This document shows, piece by piece, positions 1 to 9,941 of a stretch of DNA of 64,000 nucleotides (position 1 is the first letter of the stretch; every line of letters starts with the position of its first letter). Position numbers and translations under genes: made by a program. The stretch comes from a virus. The stretch is from IMG/VR virus record IMGVR_UViG_3300047564_002353, positions 38,000-101,999 of that record. One strand, given 5' to 3'. Below the pieces are notes generated by a model that did no database searches, was not told the origin of the DNA, and was given only the letters and a program-made list of their open reading frames with translations.

Positions 1-568
1 TATTAATATTGATATTATTCGGAGGATAGTATCTAGACGATCCAACTAATGGGGGAGATATTGATCCGTTTATTGCTACACTAATATATGTAGATCCATC
101 AGCACCTCTGCTACCTGTATATCCTCCAGCAGGACCTGCTGATCCAGTATATCCTACAATTCTACCTACATTGGTCCAACTACTGCCGCCCCATACCCAA
201 AGATATCCAGTGTCGTCAGTAATATACCCATCACCGATATCGCCGACATAAGGATCAGGCAGATTAGCACTCGATGCAACTGTGCCTACAATGGCTACAC
301 TGGTACCGTCAGTTCCATTGGATCCGGCACTGCCTGTATAACCTTGACTACCTGTGTATCCAACGGCGGCAAATTCTCCTGGTATACCTTGACTGCCAGT
401 ATATCCTATTGATCCAGTATATCCTTGACTACCAGTATATCCTTCACTACCTGTATAACCTGTGCTGAGAGAAGTTGCCTTCCAGTAGACACCATTAAAC
501 ACCCAGGAACGATTACCTTCGGTGTACGTGTCATTTAAACTAGGATTGTTAGGAAAATTTATAGGCAT
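1..568 (-). CDS. Collagen-like tail fibre protein (C-terminus beyond window)
   Basis: Starts MPINFPNNPSLNDTY at an ATG and reads off the left edge, so the C-terminal part is missing. After about 35 residues it enters Gly-X-Y repeats (GYTGSQG type). It then has one globular module (GTSVAIVGTV...GDGYITDD...LWVWGGSSWTNVG), the same module that occurs five times in the 1505-aa protein at 9937-14454, and then more repeats. Inferred: a trimeric virion adhesion protein. A late promoter lies immediately upstream. Confidence 0.85.
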   Translation of the reverse strand, partial: MPINFPNNPSLNDTYTEGNRSWVFNGVYWKATSLSTGYTGSEGYTGSQGYTGSIGYTGSQGIPGEFAAVGYTGSQGYTGSAGSNGTDGTSVAIVGTVASSANLPDPYVGDIGDGYITDDTGYLWVWGGSSWTNVGRIVGYTGSAGPAGGYTGSRGADGSTYISVAINGSISPPLVGSSRYYPPNNININ

Positions 569-577
569 AATACTTTC

Positions 578-585
578 TATTTATG
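578..585 (-). promoter_or_regulatory. T4-type late promoter CATAAATA
   Basis: Minus-strand CATAAATA. By T4 late-promoter geometry the transcript would start about 4 nt before the ATG at 568, leaving almost no leader and no Shine-Dalgarno site. Confidence 0.55.
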
Positions 586-587
586 AA

Positions 588-3500
588 TTATTGTAACAGT
601 AGTGGTGCTGTAGGTACTACAATAGTACGATCATATAATGTAACACGTAAATCACTGATATATCCATTAAAATAACTAGCGCCGCCGCCTCGAGCAGCTC
701 CTAGATAAATTATATCAGTTTGATTAAAATCTGTGCTTACAGTACCAGTCGCACTTACAGTACCATCGATATAGATATTAAATTGGTTAGCACCTATTCC
801 CGATCTTACCACAGCGATATGTGTCCAAACTCCGGTTGATATTGTAGTAGTTGTAGTTATGGCTGTGCTAACATTTGTAAATACAACTTGATTTGTAGCA
901 CTTAAAGACAGTGCCCACCCTGTTGGAGTACTAGCACCTTTGTTAATAAGATTACCTGAATTTCCAGCGATGATATAAATCCACATGTCTATTGTAAAAT
1001 TTTTAAGACTAAATGTATGGTATGGTAAATGTGCAATTTTTAATCTATTATTAACAGTACCGTCAAAGAATAAACTTGTTTTGCCCCATTTACTTAATTG
1101 AGAACTCACTCTTGCATTTGTAACATCGGAGTAAATTGTAGATTTAGTAGTAAAATCTTTCATAGCTGCGCTGTCAAAATTTGTTAACATTACACATTCT
1201 TCAAAAGTAGTGTTTATGTTATTTGTATTTGGGTAGGAACTAATAGAATTAGAACCATGAGTATTTAAAGGTGCAATAGGAGGAGTAAACACAACATCTC
1301 CAACAGCTGATCCTCCTGTGTAAACTCCAACACCCTTGACTATTCTTAAATCAAAAATGTATCCTCGAAAATGATTAGTGCCGTCTGAACCAATTCTAGG
1401 ACTTCCAGTTCCGTTAGCCGAATTCGTTCCTGTGGCGTTGATATTTTGTAATACACCATTTATGTATACTCTACAGGTTCCGCTTATTCTTGTCCATACC
1501 ACGTGTGCCCAAGCATTATATGGTACGAATAAAGCTGCTACATCTGTTGCGGCGTGCGTATATATTTGCCAAGCTAATCTATTGCTGCTTCTTAAAAAAA
1601 GTTGGTACGAATTTGTAGCACTTGAGGTCCAGAAATTAAAAATCATACGACTCACTGCTGCCGTGTTTGTAGGATAAATCCAAGATTCTATAGTAAAGTC
1701 GCCTGTGCCTAAAGAAAGAGAGCTTTGCTCATTTACTGTTGTTAATAAATCATTACTTCCATCAAAATAACAACTAGTGCCGTTTGTCAGTTCATCGTAT
1801 TGAGTAGATGGTGCAAATGGCGTAAATGGTTGTGTTGCAACTGTTCCGCTGGCAGTTAATATAAATGAATTGTTACTATTGTCGACAAATCTATTCGATT
1901 GACAAGTTAATAGAGTTGTTTCTGATCCAGTTAATGCAGAAATATTTGTTCCTGCACTTTGAATTCTAGATAACGGCGATGTTGGTGGAGTAAATGTACC
2001 GGTGTACACTGCGGTGCCGTTAACCACACGAAAATTGGAAATGTTTCCAAGCATAAATGCAGTAGATCCTGTAAGTGACCCAATATATGAAATTTGAGCA
2101 GTAGGACTAGCTATTGTTGCAGCAGTAAAACTAATTACAGATGATCCATTCAAATACAAGTTGCAGGCACTTCCATTTTTTACGAAGGCAATATGATACC
2201 ATCCACTTGTAGTTATGATACCAGTAGATGATGCAATAGTTGCCTCACTTGTGCCAGTAATTGAATAAAATATCTGAAGTGCGCCAGTAGTCAATGCTGC
2301 TATAGACAATCCTCTAATACCACTTCCACTACTATTTGCATCCCTGGCAAAAAAAACTCTATTGGATGCCAATGAATCTACCTTCGCCCACATTTCAATA
2401 GTAAAGCTATTAGCAGCAGTCCACAGTGCATTAGCAGCAGCAATACTTAAATAATCCCCAGTGCCATCAAAATAATTACTCCACCCTACGTGACTAAATG
2501 GAGTGAATGTGCTTGTAGCTACATCTCCAGAAAAACTAATAATTCTATGTGAATTTACTTTATCAAACGCAACTTTATTATTATAATCTCTGCGTCCTTT
2601 TAATGTTAATATACTTGTGCTTGAAGCTGAAAATGTTGTATTAACATTAGTTGTTACGGAGTACGGAGTAGAAGATCCATACGGCAATAAATCAGCGATA
2701 GGCGGTGTAAAATCGCCTGTGTAAACTGCAACACCTTTTACAATACGGAAATTACTAATAAACCCACTCCAGGGATCGGTAGTGTCACCTTGTACACCTA
2801 TTCTAAATTCTTTAAGGAAGCCGCTGAACCAAATATTAGTATCAGCAAATGTTCTTGCACCTCCAGAATCAGACTTTCCATTAATATAAAAGTATATAGA
2901 ATTACCACTTCTTACCACAGCAAGATGTACCCAGGTATTGTATGGAACAGAGTCAGTAGAAGTTAACGTAGCAGTGCCGCCATCTGATTCTTTTCTCAAT
3001 ACAAATTCTATTTTACTTGCTGTAGTTATACGCCAAATCCATGCTCCGCCGCCTGACCATGTACTTGCTATACCCCGTATAGCACTAAATGCAACATTAG
3101 AATAAACCCAAGCTTCAAAAGTAAAATCACTACTTCCCATTAAGAAAGCATCACTGAACCCTGTGGCTGTTGTAGGAATTGAAACATATTGTGATGTGCT
3201 ATTTGCAAAATATCCGCTGCCTGAAGTTATATCTGTGTTTGCAAATGGGCTAAACGTCACAGTTTCTGCCTCACCGCTTTTTGTTAAATTCAATTTATAT
3301 GAACTGTTATCAACAATGTTACCATTTTGACAAGTTAATAGACTTGTTTCGGTACCTTGAGGAGGATTAACGCCTCCACTAGTTATTCCTAATGGAGCAG
3401 TAGGTGGTGTGAAAGTAGTTGTATAAACTGCCCTTCCTTTGACTACTCTAAGATTACTGATATATCCGTTCAAATCATTTGCGTTGAGGTATCCGCAACC

Positions 3501-4919
3501 AATTTTTGGTCCTCCGATTACATAATCATTTGCATCAGTATATGTTGACCCGGTTTGTGTACCATCGAGATACATTTTAGTAGATCCTGAACTTTTCACC
3601 ACTGCAATATGATACCACCGACTTGTGCTTAAAGTTGCTCCGGCTATTCTATTATTGCCTACAAAATAAGTTAGTACTCCAGCATTTAGATAAATTACCG
3701 GAGATATAGTAGTGGAACCGGTTCTACCATCATACAATGTTCCTGACGTACCTGAAAGCAAATACAACCATCCTTCAATGGTAAAATCTCCAGTGCCCAT
3801 GGTAAACACAGAGTTACTAGGTGCGTCTATAAAATCATCAGTTCCATCAAAATAAACACTATATCCAGTGTTAAAAGGACTAAATGAAACTGCTTTTGGA
3901 TTCTCAAACGGAGTTTGTTTAACTATTTGAAAAGCATTGTTTGATTCATCGGCTAAAAAAGGGTTAGTACCAGTATCACCAGAAATTAGAAGCACAGTAT
4001 CCTTAAAAAAGATATCTCCTAATATTACAGCCCAAGTTATAGATATTGTTGAACTTCGATTTGAAGTTTCAGCAGTAGCAGTAAGATTAGCCGGTACCGT
4101 TTCTGTTTGAGTAACAGTTCCTGATATTACACCTGTTTCAGCGTTTAGGCTAAATCCACTAGGTAAAGCACTAGCAGTGTAATCTATATCATAGCCTGTT
4201 AATGCTGATGCGTTTAAATTTACAGATGCAGTATTAGCATTTATATTAATAGTGCTACCATTAGTTGGGTATGACCAAATAACTACATCTGTATTCACAG
4301 TAACATTAAATTCTCTTGTGGATGTTTGTAATTCTGCGTCCGTTGCACGAACAGTAAAGGTATACGTATCGTTAGTAGTTGTTGCTTGTGCTGTTCCTGT
4401 TAGTGTTCCATCATTATTAAGAGTCGATCCTGGAGGAATTAATCCACTTACAACATCATATGTAATAGCAGAGTCTGATGCAGCAGACACTGAGGACGAT
4501 ATCGCAGTTGTTTCATAAAAATTACCTATATTACCTGTTGCTGTTACAAAATTAGGAGAACCAGAATACTGTATTCCTGGAACTAAGACTGCTGCTCCGC
4601 CTGATGGATTAATTAATAATACACTATAAGTTCCTGAACTGTTTGCAGGAGAAGTAAATGAAATACGTTTGTCACTTAGAACACTTACAGGACTAATTGA
4701 TACTCCGCCTATTGAAAGAGTTAGTCCGGATTCAAAACCATTACCATTTATATAAACAGTTTCTCCTCCGGCTGGTATTAAAGCCAATGCATTAGAACTG
4801 TCTACTTCAAATCCGCTTATATAAGGTGCGGGTAAAACTTTTTGTAAATGTTTTTCAACAGAATTAATTCTGCCTTCGTTATCACGAGAACGAGTTCCAC
4901 GTCTACTAGAATTAGACAT
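588..4919 (-). CDS. Giant tail adhesin with Ig-like and five LamG-like domains
   Basis: 1443 aa. Order: a short polar N-terminus, an IPT/TIG-like Ig domain (about 31-120), two putative-Ig (He_PIG-like) domains with 'SGLIPPGSTLNNDGTLTGT' and 'LPSGFSLNAETGVISGT' motifs (about 125-300), then five concanavalin/LamG-like repeats. Each repeat starts like YFDGT.DY, contains FTIE.W and ends in ISNLRVVKG.AVYT..FTPP. Such lectin-like sandwiches usually bind glycans, so a host-surface adhesin is inferred. The ATG overlaps the stop of the upstream gene (TAATG), so the two are probably translationally coupled. Confidence 0.85.
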   Translation of the reverse strand: MSNSSRRGTRSRDNEGRINSVEKHLQKVLPAPYISGFEVDSSNALALIPAGGETVYINGNGFESGLTLSIGGVSISPVSVLSDKRISFTSPANSSGTYSVLLINPSGGAAVLVPGIQYSGSPNFVTATGNIGNFYETTAISSSVSAASDSAITYDVVSGLIPPGSTLNNDGTLTGTAQATTTNDTYTFTVRATDAELQTSTREFNVTVNTDVVIWSYPTNGSTININANTASVNLNASALTGYDIDYTASALPSGFSLNAETGVISGTVTQTETVPANLTATAETSNRSSTISITWAVILGDIFFKDTVLLISGDTGTNPFLADESNNAFQIVKQTPFENPKAVSFSPFNTGYSVYFDGTDDFIDAPSNSVFTMGTGDFTIEGWLYLLSGTSGTLYDGRTGSTTISPVIYLNAGVLTYFVGNNRIAGATLSTSRWYHIAVVKSSGSTKMYLDGTQTGSTYTDANDYVIGGPKIGCGYLNANDLNGYISNLRVVKGRAVYTTTFTPPTAPLGITSGGVNPPQGTETSLLTCQNGNIVDNSSYKLNLTKSGEAETVTFSPFANTDITSGSGYFANSTSQYVSIPTTATGFSDAFLMGSSDFTFEAWVYSNVAFSAIRGIASTWSGGGAWIWRITTASKIEFVLRKESDGGTATLTSTDSVPYNTWVHLAVVRSGNSIYFYINGKSDSGGARTFADTNIWFSGFLKEFRIGVQGDTTDPWSGFISNFRIVKGVAVYTGDFTPPIADLLPYGSSTPYSVTTNVNTTFSASSTSILTLKGRRDYNNKVAFDKVNSHRIISFSGDVATSTFTPFSHVGWSNYFDGTGDYLSIAAANALWTAANSFTIEMWAKVDSLASNRVFFARDANSSGSGIRGLSIAALTTGALQIFYSITGTSEATIASSTGIITTSGWYHIAFVKNGSACNLYLNGSSVISFTAATIASPTAQISYIGSLTGSTAFMLGNISNFRVVNGTAVYTGTFTPPTSPLSRIQSAGTNISALTGSETTLLTCQSNRFVDNSNNSFILTASGTVATQPFTPFAPSTQYDELTNGTSCYFDGSNDLLTTVNEQSSLSLGTGDFTIESWIYPTNTAAVSRMIFNFWTSSATNSYQLFLRSSNRLAWQIYTHAATDVAALFVPYNAWAHVVWTRISGTCRVYINGVLQNINATGTNSANGTGSPRIGSDGTNHFRGYIFDLRIVKGVGVYTGGSAVGDVVFTPPIAPLNTHGSNSISSYPNTNNINTTFEECVMLTNFDSAAMKDFTTKSTIYSDVTNARVSSQLSKWGKTSLFFDGTVNNRLKIAHLPYHTFSLKNFTIDMWIYIIAGNSGNLINKGASTPTGWALSLSATNQVVFTNVSTAITTTTTISTGVWTHIAVVRSGIGANQFNIYIDGTVSATGTVSTDFNQTDIIYLGAARGGGASYFNGYISDLRVTLYDRTIVVPTAPLLLQ

Positions 4920-5278
4920 TAACTTATTTCCTCATAACTACAAATACCTTCGAGATCGCTGTTAGCACTGGCTGTGAGTCTAATAGAATCTCCTTCTTCT
5001 AAATATATTAATACACTTTTATCAATCACAGTGAATGCAGTGCCGGCTGGTATTGATACTAATTTTATTAAGTGTGTAGCTGTTCCGCTTCGATATATAT
5101 CAGCAGTTAAAGATGCTGCATTTGTTCCATCAACATTTGACACTATAAGACTGTTTATTTTTAATATTTTTCCGCTAGGTGATGCATTAGAAACTATCGC
5201 AGTAGCTGATGTTGTTATAGCTAAAAATTGAGTCTTTGCATAAATTTGTGAAACTGCTATTATATTCGGGTTTGCCAT
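4919..5278 (-). CDS. Small beta-rich virion-associated protein
   Basis: 119 aa starting MANPNIIAVSQIY. The start at 5278 is preferred over the in-frame ATG 12 nt upstream because GGAGG lies 6 nt before it. It shares a layout with the 111-aa protein at 7315-7650: a strand-rich domain with 'LYTT/ITTSATAIVSN', 'NSLIVSNVDG' and '...LEEGDSIRLTASANS'. Such small proteins sit beside fibre genes in T4-like marine phages. A fibre accessory or decoration role is inferred. Confidence 0.7.
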   Translation of the reverse strand: MANPNIIAVSQIYAKTQFLAITTSATAIVSNASPSGKILKINSLIVSNVDGTNAASLTADIYRSGTATHLIKLVSIPAGTAFTVIDKSVLIYLEEGDSIRLTASANSDLEGICSYEEIS

Positions 5279-5279
5279 T

Positions 5280-7322
5280 CTATCCTCCAAAAACTATTGT
5301 CATAGCGATACTTTGACCAATAGTCACATCGCCTTTTGATCCGGTATAACCTGTATCTCCACGCAACCCAGATGCATTAACTTCGACCCATTGTTGACTA
5401 TCACCGTCGTCTACATATACTGTTAAAATTCCTTCGTTGGTATCATACCAACGATCTCCAATCACAGGACTTACTGGCGGATTAGTTCCCCATGTAAACG
5501 AACTTTCTCCTTTACTTCCAGTATATCCTAGTGATCCTACATATCCAATGTCTCCCGTTCTTGAGAATGTCAAAAACATATCTGCATTATTGTCATAAGG
5601 AGTGATAGTACCTATAACATAAGAGATAGTTAAATTTACATAATTTGAATTATCTGTAACAGATCCAGTAATGGAATAAAATGTAAAGTCTTCTGGATTA
5701 GCTTGACTGGTAAACTTTACGTAGCCTCTGTTGTCTGTGGTGCTGTCTGCTACAGTTGTTAGATATGTATGTATATCATTTCCAAAATAGTCATATCTGT
5801 TAATAGCTGCTGAAGTTACACTAGACAAATTAGTATTGTTAAGAGAAAATTTACCTGAACCTGGATCTGAATTTACAGCGGTCGTCGTATTAAAATTATA
5901 ACCAAATGTGGCACCACCGAAGTTACCTGACAATCCTCGACTACCTGTGTATCCAATATCACCTTGTGATCCTGTATACCCAATGACTGTACTTGCACTA
6001 CCAGTATAGCCGATATCACCTTGACTGCCAGTATAGCCGATATCACCTTGACTGCCAGTAAATCCATAACTACCAGTAAATCCAGTAATACCTTGACTAC
6101 CTGTATAACCTTGAATACCCTGACTGCCTGTATAACCTTGAATACCCTGACTGCCTACGAATCCAGTAACTCCTTGAATACCCTGACTACCTGTATAACC
6201 TTGACTACCTGTGTAACCAATATCACCTTGACTGCCTGTATAACCAATGACCGTGCTTGCACTACCAGTGTAACCAATATCTCCTTGACTACCTGTATAG
6301 CCTTGACTACCTGTATAGCCTTGAGCTCCGTCGGCTCCAATAAATCCGTCGGCTCCAGCACTACCTGTATAACCCTGAATACCTTGACTGCCTGTATATC
6401 CGATATCACCTTGACTACCTGTATAACCAAATGATCCAGTATATCCAGTAATACCTTGACTACCTGTATATCCAATATCTCCTTGTGATCCGGTGTATCC
6501 TTGACTACCTGTATAACCTTGAATACCCTGACTACCTGTATATCCGATATCACCTTTATCACCAGTACGTGCAAAGGTTACTATGATATCTTCATTATTG
6601 CTAAATGAATTAGCACTTCCAGAAACATAACTTATAGGTACTGTGAAATATGTCGAGTTATTTGTACTATTGGCAGTGATAGCAAATATTGCAAAGTCAT
6701 CGCTATTAGCTTTATTGCTTATTCTAACGTGACCTTTGAGCTGACTAGTGCTTGCATCTATCGTTGTCAAATAAGCATCAAGGTTTACATTGTTATCATC
6801 TGTATCTTGAATGTAAAGAGTCGTTGCTGTAGTAATGTCACTTTGATTAACTTTTAATTTTCCAGTACCTGGTGCTGAATTATCTGTATCTGTAGAAAAA
6901 GTATAATCAAATGTCACTCCGCCAAAGTTGCCTTGCGGACCTTGACTACCTGTATATCCTTGACTACCAATATAACCTGTATCACCTTGACTACCTGTAT
7001 AACCAAATGATCCAGTATATCCAATATCACCTTGACTACCTGTATATCCAATATCACCTTGACTACCTGTATAACCAAATGATCCAGTATATCCAATATC
7101 ACCTTGTGATCCAGTATAACCTTTAAAATCGTTGGCGTAAGTAGTAATGTCGGTCCAGGTCCTAGAACCATCAGTATCGCCAATTAGGACACTGTTATTA
7201 ACTGGTGGTAAACCTAAATCGGGTTCAGCATTACTAACATCTAAATAGTCATAACGATCTGCATCAAGTGTTGCACCCGATTTCTTTTTTACTTTGCCAC
7301 TGACTAAACGACTTTTACTCAT
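5280..7322 (-). CDS. Collagen-like repeat tail protein, 680 aa
   Basis: N-terminus MSKSRLVSGKVKKKSG. Gly-X-Y tracts (GYT GSQ GDI type) alternate with two related beta-rich inserts (starting FGGVTFDYTFSTDT and FGGATFGYNFNTTT) and end in a 'SFTWGTNPPVSPVIGDRWYD' module typical of phage fibres. The repeats contain almost no proline. Start ATG overlaps the previous stop (TAATG). Inferred: trimeric tail fibre. Confidence 0.8.
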   Translation of the reverse strand: MSKSRLVSGKVKKKSGATLDADRYDYLDVSNAEPDLGLPPVNNSVLIGDTDGSRTWTDITTYANDFKGYTGSQGDIGYTGSFGYTGSQGDIGYTGSQGDIGYTGSFGYTGSQGDTGYIGSQGYTGSQGPQGNFGGVTFDYTFSTDTDNSAPGTGKLKVNQSDITTATTLYIQDTDDNNVNLDAYLTTIDASTSQLKGHVRISNKANSDDFAIFAITANSTNNSTYFTVPISYVSGSANSFSNNEDIIVTFARTGDKGDIGYTGSQGIQGYTGSQGYTGSQGDIGYTGSQGITGYTGSFGYTGSQGDIGYTGSQGIQGYTGSAGADGFIGADGAQGYTGSQGYTGSQGDIGYTGSASTVIGYTGSQGDIGYTGSQGYTGSQGIQGVTGFVGSQGIQGYTGSQGIQGYTGSQGITGFTGSYGFTGSQGDIGYTGSQGDIGYTGSASTVIGYTGSQGDIGYTGSRGLSGNFGGATFGYNFNTTTAVNSDPGSGKFSLNNTNLSSVTSAAINRYDYFGNDIHTYLTTVADSTTDNRGYVKFTSQANPEDFTFYSITGSVTDNSNYVNLTISYVIGTITPYDNNADMFLTFSRTGDIGYVGSLGYTGSKGESSFTWGTNPPVSPVIGDRWYDTNEGILTVYVDDGDSQQWVEVNASGLRGDTGYTGSKGDVTIGQSIAMTIVFGG
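5939..7124 (-). repeat. GYTGSQGDI collagen-like coding repeats
   Basis: Two Gly-X-Y tracts (about 6930-7124 and 5939-6554) made of near-identical 27-nt units. The repeats give long open frames on the other strand, which should not be annotated as genes. Confidence 0.85.
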
Positions 7323-7650
7323 TAGATGTTTCCAAGATACTTAAAATTAAATTTATAGTACTATTAGCACTGACTACAGCTTTAACACTAGATCCTTCTT
7401 CTATAACTAATTTACCTGTTGTTACTTCTGCTGCATCATTGGGAGGTATTTCAAAAGCATTTAACATAACATAATCTGTACTATTCTTTCTAAGAGTAAA
7501 AGTTATAGTAGCTGGACTATTTCCTATGTTACTAGCTTGAGCACCTAACACAATAGTAGTTAAACCTGTAGGTGTAGTATAAAGAGTCTGCTCTGATGTT
7601 GTTAATTCGTATGCTTTAGTTCTAAACGTGTTTAAAGGCAAAGTTGCCAT
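7315..7650 (-). CDS. Small beta-rich virion-associated protein
   Basis: 111 aa, MATLPLNTFRTKAYELTTSEQ. Same layout as the 119-aa protein at 4919-5278: 'TLYTTPTGLTTIVLGAQASNIG', 'IPPNDAAEVTTGKLVIEEGSSVKAV'. A Shine-Dalgarno GGAGATTAATTT precedes the ATG. Its stop overlaps the start of the 680-aa fibre gene. Structural accessory role inferred. Confidence 0.7.
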   Translation of the reverse strand: MATLPLNTFRTKAYELTTSEQTLYTTPTGLTTIVLGAQASNIGNSPATITFTLRKNSTDYVMLNAFEIPPNDAAEVTTGKLVIEEGSSVKAVVSANSTINLILSILETSNE

Positions 7651-7653
7651 AAA

Positions 7654-9906
7654 TTAATCTCCAATTGCCAATATGTAAGGTGTCATAACAGCGAACAAAC
7701 TCTTAGTGAATGTTCTACCAGTAATGGTTCCTGTGTTTCTATTAATCACTAAGTCGTTACCAATTCTAAAATCGCCTCGTTGATCTGTTCCTGTATAATA
7801 AATTTTTCCTTGGTTAACCTGCACTACTTGATTTTCTGTCACAGGTATACCGCCAAGGTATGGAAGAGCAGTATTTACATTAGTGCCGGCACCGACCCAT
7901 TCAAATGTTTGTCCAGCTGCTGTAATCAAACTAAATTGATGAAAAGTAACTGCTGCATTATCAGCTATTTCACTAGCAGTTTCTTCTAAAGTAATTGTAC
8001 TCGAATAGGCATTTTCAACAAGATTCGTAACTATATCAAACAAACCGTTAGCGATTCCAACTTCTGTATTAGTGGCTGCTGGATTACTAGTATTTTGACT
8101 TACGGATCCATTTAATGCAGAAACATTAGTATTAACTAAACAGGCCGCTGCTACAGTTTTTAGATATGCAAATGTATCTATAGTAGCCTGTTTTTCTCCG
8201 GCTGGAACTTGTAGCGTGCCTGTGCTGTAATATTCATCAGCTGCATCAGCAGTTTGACTATTACCTCCATAGAGTATATCATATGTTATTGAATCAATAA
8301 TATAACCAATATCTCTACGGCATTTAGTAGAGTCATAACTTAAAGCTGGATAGTTTGCAGTTATGTATGCAATACCTTCCTCGATAAAGAAACTACGGTT
8401 GGCTTGTAAAATTGTTTTAGCTCTAGAATTGTTAGTTGATACACCTGTTGGATTGTTAAATGAATATGCAGGTGCAACTCCTATACCATTGTTTATTATA
8501 TTAGTGATTGTATTGAAATTAGTCTGAACTCTAGTATACTCAGGACCTTGTGTGCTATCTGAACTTAGTATATCAAGTACTGCATCTCTAGCAAAATTTA
8601 TACCTGCTATGGTTTCTGTTTTTTGATTTGTTGTTACTTCACTGGCAGTTGCTCTATAATAACTTATACCTGCTTGTACAGATTTATAGTTGGTGTTTAG
8701 AACCATATCATCTACTACAGCATCGATAATTAGTCCAACATCTCTACTACATTTAAATTGATTAAAATCAAATGTAGGATAAGTTTCGTTCAAATAATCA
8801 ATTACATCAATTTGTATTTTACTTTTTGCATCTAGAACATTTTGTCTAGCATTTCTAGCATCTGCTGGTTCTGCTGCATAACTTGGAGAACTAATGGTAG
8901 TTGACCCGCTGGTAAAAGCAGTGCTAGTGGCCAATGTATAATAAGTTTCATCTCCTACAAATTTTACTGCATCTCCGACATTTGGTCTTGTGGTTAAATT
9001 ATCAACGACAAAGGTTCTACCTGAAGTAGTTCCATTAACTTTTCCTGAATATAGTGTAGAACTTACGCCGTCAGCTTTCAATCCATAATTACCAAAACTA
9101 CTGTTACTATTAGTTAAACTACAGAATCCACCGCTTTCACAAAGCACAGCAACATCACAACAAATAGTAAACACAGAAACTAATTGTGTGTTTCCTCTAT
9201 TTTTATGATGAATACCTATTCCACCTTGGTTATATTGTGTAAATGCATCAACTACCATACTACGTAAACCAGAACAGTGAGCACCATCAACACGCATACC
9301 AGTTCCTGTAGTAGTCATACTAGTGCAGTTTTGTACATAAGGACTGGTATGAATAACTCCTGCACTTCCGTTAGGGTTAAATGCTACCGCGGCAGACGGA
9401 CTTTCATGATCTTTAAAAGTCATATGTGCTAGATAAGCACCATTGTTTACATAAAATAAATCTTGTGTTTTATTCTGTGGACGAACGGTAACTGTTCTAA
9501 GATTGTCGCCAACAATAGCCACACCTTCAGGAACAGTTAAAGGATTAACTTCTGTGTAATCACCACTCTTAACAAATATCGTAGTGCCGTTAGTAGCAAC
9601 TTGTAGTGCAGATTTAATTGTTAGCTTACTGAGATTTAATGCAGTTCCATTATTTGAGTCATTGCCGCTTTTACTAACATAAAGAACATTCTGTACAGCA
9701 ATATTTCCTACACTACCTGCATAACCTGTACTACCTGAATATCCTCTTAGTCCACCGTAAGGCAATTCAGTCCAGGTATCATTACCGTTACCAATTTTAA
9801 ACAGATTAGTATCTGTTTCAATTCCCATTTCACCTTCGGCAAGAACCGGATCGACACTAGTCCACTCTGCGGCAAGTCCTCGTCTAAACTGTATTTGTAT
9901 GGCCAT
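7654..9906 (-). CDS. Mtd-N-like domain plus parallel beta-helix tail protein
   Basis: 750 aa. Residues 1-50 (MAIQIQFRRGLAAEW...LAEGEMGIETDTNLFKIGNG...W) match the N-terminal domain known from the major tropism determinant and many phage fibres, probably for virion attachment. A short GYSGS/GYAGS collagen-like hinge follows. Then 'VSKSGNDSNNGTALNLSKLTIKSAL...TVPEGVAIVGDN' begins a pectate-lyase-like right-handed beta-helix (about 75-290), typical of tailspikes or glycan binding. The C-terminal half is helical and unrecognised, with 'CRRDIGYIIDSITYD' motifs repeated twice. Confidence 0.8.
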   Translation of the reverse strand: MAIQIQFRRGLAAEWTSVDPVLAEGEMGIETDTNLFKIGNGNDTWTELPYGGLRGYSGSTGYAGSVGNIAVQNVLYVSKSGNDSNNGTALNLSKLTIKSALQVATNGTTIFVKSGDYTEVNPLTVPEGVAIVGDNLRTVTVRPQNKTQDLFYVNNGAYLAHMTFKDHESPSAAVAFNPNGSAGVIHTSPYVQNCTSMTTTGTGMRVDGAHCSGLRSMVVDAFTQYNQGGIGIHHKNRGNTQLVSVFTICCDVAVLCESGGFCSLTNSNSSFGNYGLKADGVSSTLYSGKVNGTTSGRTFVVDNLTTRPNVGDAVKFVGDETYYTLATSTAFTSGSTTISSPSYAAEPADARNARQNVLDAKSKIQIDVIDYLNETYPTFDFNQFKCSRDVGLIIDAVVDDMVLNTNYKSVQAGISYYRATASEVTTNQKTETIAGINFARDAVLDILSSDSTQGPEYTRVQTNFNTITNIINNGIGVAPAYSFNNPTGVSTNNSRAKTILQANRSFFIEEGIAYITANYPALSYDSTKCRRDIGYIIDSITYDILYGGNSQTADAADEYYSTGTLQVPAGEKQATIDTFAYLKTVAAACLVNTNVSALNGSVSQNTSNPAATNTEVGIANGLFDIVTNLVENAYSSTITLEETASEIADNAAVTFHQFSLITAAGQTFEWVGAGTNVNTALPYLGGIPVTENQVVQVNQGKIYYTGTDQRGDFRIGNDLVINRNTGTITGRTFTKSLFAVMTPYILAIGD

Positions 9907-9933
9907 TTTTTATAAAATCTGCTGTTATTTTAA

Positions 9934-9941
9934 TATTTATG
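9934..9941 (-). promoter_or_regulatory. T4-type late promoter CATAAATA
   Basis: Minus-strand CATAAATA about 27 nt upstream of the ATG at 9906. The short A/T-rich leader has no obvious Shine-Dalgarno sequence. Confidence 0.5.

Noticed and set aside
5873-7183. Long ORFs in other frames and on the plus strand of the collagen-like genes
   Set aside because: The in-phase 27-nt repeats keep all frames open. Their translations are low-complexity (LTTCITL, VIQVVKVI) without ribosome sites.
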